From: Leptidea sinapis
Taxonomy: Eukaryota; Arthropoda; Insecta; Lepidoptera; Pieridae
Length of the DNA: 64,000 nt
Assembly (NCBI RefSeq): GCF_905404315.1
Contig: NC_066283.1
Location: forward strand, 3,658,001-3,722,000
Direction of reading: 5' to 3'
The stretch's first letter is position 1; the number at the start of each line of letters is the position of its first letter. Made by a program: the position numbers and the translations under genes. Of this stretch, positions 42,937 to 55,100 are shown piece after piece. Below the pieces are notes generated by a model, which worked only from the letters and a program-made list of their open reading frames with translations, was not told the DNA's origin and made no database searches.

Positions 42937-42939
42937 AAC

Positions 42940-43350
42940 AGGTCGGCCAGACCACAAGCAGCACCCGTTTACGAGTTGACGTATAGCGCAGCAATTGTTC
43001 CCTTTACACATATGTGAGGGATGGCGACGACCCGGCACACGACGCCGCCGCAAGCAATGCCATTTCAGTGGACTGCCAGTACCACTTCTATCGAGTCTTC
43101 TCTTGAGAGGGTCGTGGAATGGGGTATAATGAACCTTGTCCAATTTAACCAACCAGTTTACCCATTTGTCGTATCACCGCTCTTCGACAACATCTCCTTT
43201 AAAGCTTCACCTTGTATCGGAATACAGGTCTCGAAATCTCGAGCGATCGCCAATTCCGCGGTTATCTGTTTGGCAAAGCCAAATTGGCTTTAACAGTAGC
43301 TGCGTGTCATAAATAGAGCGCGACAATACTTCAAGCCATCTATTCTATTC
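42940..43350 (+). pseudogene. LINE family A reverse transcriptase fragment, thumb region
   Basis: Encodes SSLERVVEWGIMNLVQFNQP, PFVVSPLFDNISFKASPCIG and, after a shift, FRGYLFGKAKLAL and RQYFKP. It continues the 42130 fragment in the expected order. Confidence 0.75.
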
Positions 43351-43621
43351 TATTCTTCCTACTGTGGCTTCTGTGGAAGATATACCACAGATTTGCCAGA
43401 ATCACGTTAGATTAGACTACCAAGCTTTGAGTATGTGTCTTCTAAGTTTAACGGTAATAATCGGTATTCAGATTACATAAAGTTTAATTTTGTAATAATA
43501 TCTGAAACAAATAATATACATGCTTGTAAGACTATAGACGACATACACAAATAGAAATACTTAAATAATTAATTAATATAAGTACTAAATAATATTTACA
43601 CCTTAATCTTATTTATTTTTA

Positions 43622-44386
43622 TTACAAAATATTTACAAAAAGAGTGTAAACTAGGGAGAGGAGACATTTAACGGAGGTTGGACGGGGGACTTCAGCGGGT
43701 ACATAATTGTGCAGAGAAGATTGCATTAAGGGACAACTAAAGAATAAATGATCCATGTTTCCCTCATCAAGGGCACAATCACATAGAGAATGATCCCTAA
43801 TTCTAAGTTTAGCTAGAAAGACTGGAGTGCAGGCGTGGTTTAAACGTAAGCAGCATAATATAGTTGAGATTATTGTTTTATTATGAATCCTACATTTTGA
43901 GAACCAAGGTTTTTGAGGAATTTCTGGTTGGAGTTCTTCATAAAATTTACCTTTTAAAGTTTTGGAAACTTGCCAAATGTTTCTCAACCAACCAACCAAC
44001 ATCCAACTCTCATACATCTTGGGTTTCAGGGTAGAGCACAAGTCATGACTGAATATTTCAGAATACTGAAAGGAACCTGAATGAGCGGCTGATCTAGCAC
44101 AGGCATCTGCATTTTCATTACCAGAGATGCCCATGTGACCTGGAATCCAGGCTAAAACTATGTTAATATTGAGTTCATAGCACTCTTTCAAAGTTTCTCT
44201 TATTTTGAGGATAATTGAAAACTGGCTTTTTGACCTAAATGGATTTGAGAGAATTGATTGGAGGCAACTTTTAGAATTGGAGGCAAATTGAATTGCGTAA
44301 TTATGCACAATATTACGAGATGATGAACCAAACCCTGTTGTACTTGCATACCGTGCCAATAAGCAAAAAAAGTAAACTGCTGTCAA
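43622..44386 (-). pseudogene. 5'-truncated non-LTR retroelement ORF, RNase H and C-terminal tail
   Basis: An open frame of about 254 codons without an ATG (the first in-frame codon is TTG), so it is the surviving end of a longer ORF. The RNase H domain shows VLAWIPGHMGISGNENADAC (HxGxxGNExAD). The upstream strand carrying the first catalytic residues is missing. The C-terminus has a cysteine/histidine knuckle, CDCALDEGNMDHLFFSCPL, seen in I- and Jockey-type LINE proteins. The frame is uninterrupted, so the insertion may be fairly young. It lies head to head, about 400 bases from the next gene. Confidence 0.8.
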
Positions 44387-44785
44387 CTGTCAATTGCTAA
44401 GGGTCGAGAATCGTCAATCGAGCGTTAAAGTAAATATTAAAATTTAAATTCCTTGGAATCGAGATTTGGCAATCGAAAAATGAATGTTTGATTGTTTACT
44501 AATAATAATGTAGTACCTAATTGCTGAGTGCGTATAAAAATTATAGTAAATAGGTACCTCTAGATATAGTATGTATTTTATACATAATAGGTAACTTTTA
44601 AAATTAAATATAAATAGGTACAATTAATAGTAAGGATATAGGATAGGATTCCTATTATTTTCGCTAATGCTGATTTATTTTTATTTGATAATTTACATGA
44701 ATGAATCGATTATTAAATAGGTGATTGTACTATTTTATAAGATGTGATAAATAACTTACTATCTGTGAGGACAATACTTATAAAT

Positions 44786-47094
44786 ATGATGGACATCAGT
44801 GATGAAGAAGAAACAGGCAAAAAATGCTACAAATATCCACACAAACTAACAGGCAATTTAAATTTGGTTTACAATTCTGCAAATTCTATGCTTTGTTTGT
44901 GGAATAGATACCAAATATTCATTCATGAAGGTTTCAACTTGAAGGAAGCAACAAAAACAATATTTCCTGAGTTCCAAATTAAACAAACCTTAATTTCAAG
45001 TAACTATTTGGTATGCCTAGACTGGGATAGGAACATCCAGATCATTTCAATGAAATTTAAACATTCCGCACAAAAGAGATTAAAAAGTAGTATGAGAAAC
45101 ATAGAGCAAAATATTTTAAAAATTGAACAATTTGGAGAAGATATAATAGCGGTAAAATATGAAAACAATGAATATTTTCTATGTTTGCTGAAACCAAATT
45201 TAGATCTTCAATTACCAAAAATATTCAAAATAACCCATACCACCGATATACCTCGAAATATTGCTACAAAGATCTTATTTTTAGTTCATGCTTTACATAA
45301 TCTTCAGTTTAATACAGTCAAAGAAGTGTTTGGAAGAAAAGATTCTAATGGAAAGAATTATTATGTTATTATAATTACATTTGATAGGAGAACAATTTTC
45401 GGATGTGTGTTTAATCCAGATCATAATGAGGAGTTAAAATTATTGAAACTATACCAATGCCCGATTGAGATTAATGACATTAAAATACTAAATCGTAACA
45501 ACCCAGAAATAATTATTGGACTATCAACAGGGACAATAATTCAATTAACTCTAGATGTGAACCGGACATGCAAAATATTTCATTTAAATACATGTATTGA
45601 GAAGTTTGTCGAAATAAATGATTGTTTAATTTACACCGATAACAAGACTCTGTGGAGAGCTGAAAACATTTTTACAGATGAAGTTGTATTCAAAGAGTTT
45701 TTTGTTAAGCAAGTCAGTGACTTTATTAAATGTGGAGACCAAATCATTTGTACCACATTTTCAAATTATATTTACACTTTCTTAGTTGATGATGATGCAT
45801 CATATCTAAAAAATAACACTGAAGACGTTTGTTCAGCTGACAATTTTCTTGATAATGACGGTTATGTACAAAGTATAATGGATGAAATAGAAAAAATGGA
45901 GACTTTGGCAAGAAAAGTTACTGATGAAAAAAATTATATAACAACTTTAGCAATAGCAAATAGAAATGATGTAATGGATAATGTTTTAAAGTATAAAGTA
46001 ACAGTTTATGATCACTTTGAAGATATTGTTGCAGATGATAAAACTATGTTTGCCGATGATTGCAAAGACATATTTGATAATAGCATGTTTTATTTGTTGG
46101 TAAATATCACAAGTACAACTTTACAACAAAACTTCTCTGAAATACTATCAAATTATGTTGGTGACTTTAGAATTCATATCACATTATTTAGCGATGATAG
46201 TGTACTGAAAACCACAAGTGTCAAAGTACCAGATCAGCTTAAAAAGCTAGATTTAATTGTAACATTGAAAACTAGGAGCATAGATGAAAGAATATTTCTA
46301 AACTTACAATTAGTTACACAAATACCTGGCGTTTTAGATGAAAAACAAAAAATTTGGGCATGCTTGCACAGAAAAAATATTGAAATAAAATCAGAAAATT
46401 TTGTCAGAATAAAAAGTGCAAGAAGATGTCTTTATTTAAAAAATAAAAGACCTCCATTTGAAGATTTAATCTTTAAGACTGTAAATGGCCAGTACGGAAC
46501 TATATTTGAATTTTCAAGTAAACCAAAAGGATTACAGGATGATTGTACATATTTCATTAAATTGCCTGTCAACTATGTTGATGTATTCAAAAGTATAGTG
46601 ACTTTTAAAGAACACTTTCACACAAAGAAAGCAGCACATTTTTTAGAACAAACATGTAATGATAAATTTTTAAAGGCAAGAAGTGCTGTATCATTTGATG
46701 TGGCCAATGTAAAACTTCAAACTGAAATATTAAATGATGGATTTTTTCCACCTGTGCTCAAAGTATCTTCTAGGAATATTAAAATTGCTCTTGACTTTAG
46801 GAATTTCTTTTCGAACTTATTTCACAAACATCTTGTTGGATCTGCACGAGAAATGGTTGTTAAATATTCTCTATATGCGGCAACTGAAGTAAGAATTGAA
46901 TTTTTATTTCAGGGATTGCTTTATTGATTCTTCTATATTATGACTAGGAAATTACTCATATTAAGTGTTTCAAATTGTTACAGAATATACAAAAAACGAT
47001 TAAGGAATGTTTAGAGAAAGGAAAGGATTTCAAAGACTTCATGAAAGTTCATGAAACATTTCAACGACATATTATAGGAGATCTGCCTATTTAA
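44786..47094 (+). CDS. two-exon gene for a 737-residue protein, possibly FANCB-like
   Basis: Exon 1 44786-46888 (701 codons), donor GTAAGA; exon 2 46984-47094 (36 codons and TAA), acceptor TTGTTACAG. The start is ATG ATG GAC; the frame is open about 14 codons upstream but starts there with GTG, so 44786 is preferred. The N-terminal 350 residues show repeated short strand-like segments (NLVYNSANSMLCLWN, LISSNYLVCLDWDRNIQIIS, EIIIGLSTGTIIQLTL) resembling a beta-propeller. An acidic linker follows (DDDASYL, SADNFLDNDG). The C-terminal part has RPPFEDLIFKTVNGQYGTIF and ends HIIGDLPI. The PFE...PVNY segment weakly recalls FANCB of the Fanconi core complex. I cannot confirm this; treat as unknown function. 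Confidence 0.85.
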
Positions 47095-47100
47095 AATAAA
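47095..47100 (+). terminator. polyadenylation signal abutting the stop codon
   Basis: AATAAA begins immediately after the TAA of the preceding gene, implying a 3' untranslated region of only a few tens of bases unless a later signal is used. Confidence 0.55.
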
Positions 47101-47961
47101 TGATGTAATTCTTTGGTTTTATTTCATTATCCAGGAGTACTCAAGAGTTTCAACATTTAGATCAATATTTTTAACTCCTGTGTGTTACACAAATATACAA
47201 AAAGTTAATATTAGACATTAGTTAAAGTATTTAAATGGGTACCTATTGATTTAGATATTTTAAAATCACTTATATTATTAAGTTTCCATTTCAACATAAA
47301 TACAACTACATCATTTTACAATTTTATAGATATGCTATGTAAGGAAAACAGAAATATTCAACATAGGTACTCGAGAACAAAAAAACGGGGTAGATATAGT
47401 ATTCTTAGGTGCACTCACATACATAAATAAAGGTTTAATCACATGTGAACATAATATGGTACAAAATAAACAAAAAATAATTATTCACATATGTTTTATC
47501 ACATAAATGACTTGTTTCACCCAATTAATTTGGATAATCGACACAACTGTTCTTTTATCTAAGAAAGTTACTACGTTACGAGGATTGACTTCCACTAGCA
47601 TTACGCATGGAGTAGCGATCATTTCTCTCTTACATTCTCAGGGATGGATACCCGTCCCGAGAAACAAAATAAATATTTATTAGAAAAAAAAGTAAGTTGA
47701 ATAAAAACTGAACTGGATTAATATTATTTTAACAAAATGTACAAATTATGTTAAAGTTTATTACGTTGTACACATTTGAATACAAACCAACTACATGCAA
47801 TAATAAGATTTATACTTTCTCATTTTTCTCACACTAAATATTCTTTATTAAATTATTAATGTAAAATTTAATAATTAAATTATTTCTATATTCTTCGAAG
47901 AAGCTGGGTGTAATTGACCCGTCAGTGGCTAAGCTGCCACAAAGCGCGTGGCGCATAGAAC
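47101..47961. other. intergenic AT-rich DNA, nothing recognised
   Basis: No coding segment or repeat could be supported. Confidence 0.4.
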
Positions 47962-48500
47962 ATGGCAATAGTTCAAGCCGGCCCACATTCTAGCGCTCTA
48001 CAAAGCGCAGGTTCGGCCACAAATGGAGTATTGCTGTCATCTCTGGTCAGGCGCACCCCAGTATCAGCTCGATCCATTTGTCCGCGTGCAACGCATTGCT
48101 CTGTGAACGGCTGGATCAATTGGCGTTGCGTAGAGACATCACTTAATTGTGCGTCTTCTACCGCATTCATCACGGGGAGTGTTCTGAAGAGCTGTTTAAC
48201 CTGATTCCTGCCGCCGAATTCCATCTGCGCACGACACGACACAAGTTAGGATATCATCCCCACCATCTGGATGTGTGGCGGTCCTCCACAGTGAGGTTTT
48301 CAAGGAGCTTTCTTCCTCGTACTACAAAGCTGTGGAATGAGCTTACATGGGTAACTTCAAAAAAATAAAACGCGTACACCTTCCTTTAAGGCCGGCAACG
48401 CTTTTGGGATTTCTCTGGTGTTGCAAGAGAATGTGGGCGGCGGTGATCACTTAACACCAGGTGACCCGTACGCTCGTTTGTCCTCCTATTCCATAAAAAA
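47962..48500 (+). pseudogene. LINE family A, ORF C-terminus plus full 3' end
   Basis: Frames shift, but the order is clear: LYKAQVRPQMEYCCHLWSGA, QLDPFVRVQR, then (after an internal deletion) VFYRIHHGECSEELFNLIPA, HKLGYHPHHLDVWRSSTVRF, SFLPRTTKLWNELTWV. The 3' region follows with TAAGGCCGGCAACGCTTTTG, AATGTGGGCGGCGGTGATCA and CTCCTATTCCATAAAAAAAA. This copy ties the many tails in the window to one reverse-transcriptase family. Confidence 0.85.
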
Positions 48501-49164
48501 AAAATTATAAATGTAAACTTGAACCACATGAAAAATACTAATATGTAGTTACCATATCATAAAATAAATAATTTATAGAAATAATGTCATAGAATAAAAA
48601 ATGTAACACCAGTAATTTTTTTGAACTAATTAAAAATATATGTAACAACTTTGTTAAATATATAAATAACTCTTAAGTTTTCTAAATAAATAGGTAGTTA
48701 GTTGTGGGATGAACTTCCATCGGGGTTGCCTTTTAATATTGAGATCATTCAAATGCTTGTGATCTTATAACTGCCTATTTATCTGATTTTGCAAGTAATC
48801 ATAGCAATAGATAGTTACCATCAGCAGGTCTCACATCGTTTTATGCCCCAATTCTATATCAAACGAGATTGTGGTTTAGTAGTTATTCTGACAGGATGTA
48901 TGAAATCTGATTGGACAAATTATGAAGTATTGGGAATTTACTGCAAATGGGGCTAAGCCAAGATTACTGGAATGTTAGCTTCTAGTAGTATACTTTGAAA
49001 ATAAAAAGTCAAGAATATTGTGTCAGGTATGAAATGTTTTGGACAAATCTGGGATTAAGTATGTCCAGAGTATTTATGTACTCTTGAACACACTTGTTTA
49101 CTTACTTGAACAACTGGGTTAAAAAATTAAAATGAAACACAATTTATCATATAACTATGTATAT
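48501..49164. other. intergenic region 3' of RpL7
   Basis: Between the LINE tail and the RpL7 stop codon. A GATAAA at about 49146-49151 on the minus strand, just after the stop, could act as a weak polyadenylation signal. Nothing else is seen. Confidence 0.4.
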
Positions 49165-52100
49165 TTAAACCATCCGTCTCAACAGCTCATTAATTTTGTC
49201 TTCACGGTTACCGAAGTCTCCTCCGTCAACATAATGGATGGTCTTCTTACGCCAGCCCCCAGTTGGGTTGTTCAGTTTGAATGGCCATAAGAAGTTGCTG
49301 GCATACTATAACAAAAAGAGATGTTACAAACATTCTCTCCTATAAACAAAAAGCATAACCCCCTTATTCATAATAGTCTGCTAACTTAAAGCATTGCTTA
49401 TTTTCACTCTGTCTTCTTCTATTGACCTAAATCAGAATAATAAAAAACACTCCTAAGCGGCTGTTTAAAGTTAGCGGACCATTATGAATAAGGTGGTTAG
49501 ATGTTACAAATTTGCTGTAGGTATGGGTAAACATACTGATTACGAGTCCAGTGCACTTTGCCGCCCAATTAGAGTTGTTTTACTTTGTATACACCTTTAA
49601 ATTTCTTCACAATGCTTTCCTTCATCATAAGAGCATTATATAAACATACATATTATTCCGGTAAACCAAAACCAATTAGGACATGGCGGGTGATGATCAA
49701 ATTGGTGCCTTGCGAACTGCGGCATCGAAGCTATGTATACATTAAATTAGGTGTTCAAAGGACAGAGAAACAAACAAACCTACATCCAGGTGATGATAAA
49801 AATATAACTTTCGGGACTACTCCCCCAAACAAATCATTTACAAGCACTAGAACATCGCAATATCTGATCTTTTTGCAAAAGATTTTATTTACGATTGGAA
49901 TGAAACACTAAATATTATGGAAAACTTACCGAAATACATCATTTATAAGTCCATTCAAATCGGTTTCAGGCAATATTTTATTTAATGTAAATTTCTCCAT
50001 AATTATTATAAACATTAAAATAGTAAAATATGCCTTTATACTTTACTATACAATGTCTCCACTGGACCCATAGATGTTTGACTTTACCTTAAAATTGTCC
50101 CCAACAGTAAATATCTCGTGGATAAGATCTTCAACACAGATGATGTTTTTCTTTCCGAGTTTAGTCTCAATTATTTTGTTGGATGTGATCGCAATTCTCT
50201 GTCCATTTACTTTCGCGAAACCCCGTTTGTAGATAAGCTGTAATTAAGAAAACGAATAAATGAGAAAAAGTTCCTTCATTGAAGGTAAAATTTGTTTAAA
50301 TATTATAACAGTTGTAACATACAAATATTTATAACAAAATAAAAATTAAAAAACAAAAAATTACCATAAAATGTATAATATAACTGTAACTACAATATAT
50401 ATAGGTGTACCCGCTACTATGTCAGTGTGGAAGCTATAAATCTATCTCAACATGTTAATATTAGATTTAGTATCACTGGCACATTGGATTCAATAATGAT
50501 CTGTGAGTATGAAGCCATACTTCTATAATCATATACAATAACATCAATATACAAGTCAAATGACAGATTGCTGGTCATATGCCCAATGTTCATGAACTCA
50601 CACTTAAATATATACATGCAATGAATAGAATTTCTTTTTGTGTTTTTTTATGGTTACTGCGCAACATAAGCTCACCAAAAACTTTACACGATTAAAAGGG
50701 AAATAAGAAAATTTATGAAAATTCGCGATATAAAAACTATAGGTGCTGTTGGAACCTGTCAAAAACACTACAAGTTTGTTTGCTTGTGATGGTTTCACGC
50801 CTTAAGCCAATCATGTAATTTAACACGCACCTTGTGTAGGAAAGAACATAGGTTTAATTTTATCTAACATTTTTTAAGATTTCCAAAAGATGAGAAATTA
50901 CGAATTTGATGTGGTCTAAGTCTCTGACAAAATATAGTATCATATAAGGCCTATCAGGCCAATCAGATGATCTGGTCTATCAATTCAAATCGTGCATGTA
51001 ATTCTTGAGTTATAAAAGGGCATACAGACAATAATTTAAAAAATCGTAGACTTGGTGTCAGTAAAGCAGGTATAAAAATTAAAAGGGCTGGCCTAGAAAT
51101 ACCAAATACAGCGATCCTATAGTAGTACTAAAGTTTTTTTTTTCTTTATGGTTATTTCTACATTTCTATTTTTTATTCTAATCACAAAATGTAGATGGCA
51201 TGAATAATTACCTCTCGGACACTCTTCAAGTTGGGGTACCCCCACGTCACATAAGGCTCGGCAATACGTAACATGTTAACCGTTGCCTTATTTAATTTGA
51301 TGAACACTCCATTGTTAATCTGGCGCAGTCTGAACAGTTGGAGAACTTTACGGACCTGTAAAAAACAAAATATGTTTACGCTAAACTCTTCCGGGTGTAA
51401 AGCAATATTTCAGATGAGTGGAGTGGGACGTTTCCTTGCACAAGATACCGGTTAGTTGTATACCACAGTGGCACCTATATCTACTGCCAAACAATAATAC
51501 TGCATAGACACAATTTGTGTTATACTAATAAATGAAAGAGTCCTTCCCGCTAGAGAAGGTCTCTGCACTTCTCTCCCTTCCATTCACCTACTACTGCTAA
51601 AGCTAATTGCAGATAGTAAGCATTATAACAAAAAAAATTGAACACTTCCAAAAAAAATAATCATGAAAATTTACCTACACTATTCTTTAAAACTACACAT
51701 TTGTATTGATGTTTACATAATATGTGTGTCTTATGTGTGCATTACTTCCAAGCAGACTATGATATGAAAACATGTGTTTGCTATACCAAATTAGTTAGTT
51801 TAGTTTGTAACAAACAATGAAATAAAAAAATCTAAGATCATACAAGTTTATAATTATGTACTTAATTTATTTTAAAAAAGGTATAACAATTTTATTTTGG
51901 AATATACAATAATACTGTAATTGTGACATATTAACACATAAAACAAAATTAAATTAGGTTAAAACAAATTAGGTTGTTAAATAAATTACTCATATTATGT
52001 TATGTCTACATAGCGGGTTCATGTAAATATTGTCATGCATTTCATACGCGTGATTTAACATACTTATAGCAGCTGATATTTAAAATAAACATATCAGTGA

Positions 52101-55100
52101 CTTGACATTAAAGCTTTTTAAGAAGTTTATACTCTAGGATAGACAGACCCTATATATATAGCATCGACTCTGAATTCAACAAGAGTTAATTATGCATATA
52201 TTTGCAAGCGATTAGAACGCGATGTTTTAGAAGAAGTTTTAAGTTTATACTTAATTATTATGATTAATGCTATAATAACTTGCTACGGCTAGCACTGAAT
52301 GTCTTGTACCACCTACACAATGTTATGTGTCTGTGTGGTACTGATGAGGAACTTTCAATTGGTGATTTTTAAAGTGACCCACATTTCTAGGACAACATCA
52401 CTCATACGACATTTAAAGCTAAGGCTCTAAAATGGGTGCACCAGTGCATTCAGCAGAAATTTTCAGTTATTCAAAAATTCAAATTTTATTTATTTGTACA
52501 CAGTCATTTACAATCACATATGAAACTCTCCTGGTAGATTTAGATAATCTGTGTTAGGAGAGAATCGCTCATTGCAAGTTATACAAAACAATATTAAAAA
52601 GTAAAAGTAAGGAAGTTATTGTCTCTAGTGATCGCACGCGCAATTAGTCATTAATTTCATTGTGGATCAGGTTATATTAGCATCATGCTTGCCGCAGGTA
52701 CACAGCCGGACGACCACATAAACATGGGAGTTAGGATCATGTACAAACATTTTTTTTTGATATATATAATAAGCATTAGGAATAAGTATAATAATGTTTG
52801 GGTGATAGGAAAGTTGTCTATGCAATCTACATGACACCATAGGGTCAGCCAATATACTTTTGCGCTGCTATTGCACAAGTAGCCTATTTATAAGTTACAA
52901 GTGTTCGTGCATAGCGCTAACCTATTTGCTACAAATATCTCCAAATTATTATCAACAATTTAGAATAAAATAAATATTTACTATTAAATACACATAAATA
53001 ACGCGATTTATAACCTAGGTCCTAGAGAATCATTAAGAGAAAAATTTAAAGAAATAAACATTTTGACTGTTGCTTCTCAATACATTTTGAATAATGTTCT
53101 GTATGTTCATAAGCACACTGAGGAATTCTCTAGAAACTGTGACATTCATAATTTTAACATGAGGAACAAACATAAACTTGTTATGCCTACTACTCGGTTG
53201 GGTCAAGTTAGTAAGTCTTTTGTTGGGCGATGTATATGCTTCTAAAATATGATCCCAGAAAATGTACAAAACAAATGTGTTACGAAATTTAAAAGAATTG
53301 TTAAAAAACGTTTGTGTGGGAAAGGTTATTATAGCATAAACGATTTTCTTAATGACACCACCAACTGGGAATAAAGCGAACACCCTCAGGCTCTTTAATT
53401 ATAAATGTTTATTGTACAATATCACATTGTAATCCATATTTAAATAATTAATTTAAAAAAAAAAAGCCTTGGTAAAGGGCTCCTGTTTCCGCAATTAGAC
53501 CGCTTAATTGGGTCCATTTTGCGTGCAGTGTTGGCCAGTCATTCCAACCAGCCCTTGAATAACTCAAAAAACAATTCCTAATTTAGAGTAAAATTTATTC
53601 TCAAATAATAATAATTACAATACGATTTATACCCATATGTTTAGTATTAGTAATAAAAATATTAAGTTTAAATGCTTATTAAGTTTAAATAACATTCTAG
53701 TTTTATTTAGGTTGATGGGATATAAACCTAGATATTGTATATATATGATAAAAGCAAGTGTTACATACCTTGGGTGAGACTTGATTGATACCACGGATAC
53801 GCATGACAAATGCAAGTTTAGCCTCACCAGGAACATAGTAGTTACCACGGTTGCGTGCCTAGAACAATAAAGAAACCATAAGAAATCACACAATATTAGC
53901 ATGTTAGAGATCTTCTCAGGCAGAACTTGTATTGTTTTCCAAAAAAATTCTTTATTTTTAAGTGAACTCAAGCAAGGGATTAAATATGCAAACATAATTT
54001 AACTCAAAATTTATGGATGATGAGGTATCCCAACCTGCACCTCTTGGAATACACAAACAACACAAGCCAACTATCGGTATAATGCATGGTGTGCCTTGGT
54101 ATGGTTTTGTAACTCCCGAGTTGTGGAGTATCCTGAAAAGCATGTAGTAGTAGTGTCTTCAACTTTGTTGTGGACACTGAGTATTCTGTTTTTTTTTTCT
54201 AGTTTAGTTTAATTTAAACAGTAGATAAGACACAATTACTTGCCAACAAACTATAAAAGATTAGCAAGATATTCATTTTTCTTTAATGTGTACTTAAACA
54301 AATAAATAAACAGAAAAATAAGAACTTTACTCAAATTAACATGCTTTTATATCTTTTAAATTGATACTGACCAAAATACGTAGTATCATTAATACACATA
54401 CATAATCAGTATTTTTATTATATGTAACACAAAAAGTGCATATTAAAATCTGAACACATATCACAAAAAAAAACAAAACAAAATTCAGACTACACAATTC
54501 ACAATGTTAATTCATTCATAGCACAATTGGACATAGTTAAGCAGAAAAGACTCAAACCACCGAAAGGCACTTTTGAGTTATAGGCATAAGTTTCAGCTCT
54601 AAATAATCTACCAAATAAATATCCTATATAAATATAAAAAAAAAACAGTTTCTGTGTACATATTAAAAATTGAGTTTTCACTTCATGACAGATTTGAGCT
54701 TCAGGAGTATAATAGCATAATTAACTACCTAACTATTTTGACCAAAGTGTGGTTTGAATCCTTTCTGCTTAACTACATCCAATTCTAAATACAGATACCA
54801 CTTGTCTTTAGTATTTAACTATCAGCTGTTTGTTTTTACACATTTAAAATATAATACAAATGATTTTAAATATAATATAAATAATTATTGTAATGCAAAC
54901 AAGCACACATTACAACTTTACTTTTGGTTCTATGAATAATATTATAGTACTAAACAATAATACTGACACACTTACACAAATTATCTTGCCCCAAACTAGG
55001 CATAGCCTGTACTGGGGCTAAACAAACATCCATACTCATCATATGTTTGCACCTACCAGGATTTAAACCTCAGCTCAGTGGGCAGATACACTAACTACTG

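Noticed and set aside
44744..44785. Longer N-terminus for the 737-residue protein
   Set aside because: The extension begins with GTG, not ATG; the nearer ATG ATG pair at 44786 is the more likely start.
49692..49800. Second snoRNA on the plus strand in an RpL7 intron (GTGATGA motifs)
   Set aside because: Wrong strand for the host gene and no CTGA box at suitable distance.
55030..55045. C-box-like ATGATGA on the minus strand in another RpL7 intron
   Set aside because: No D box follows within 100 bases, and the site lies within a SINE.
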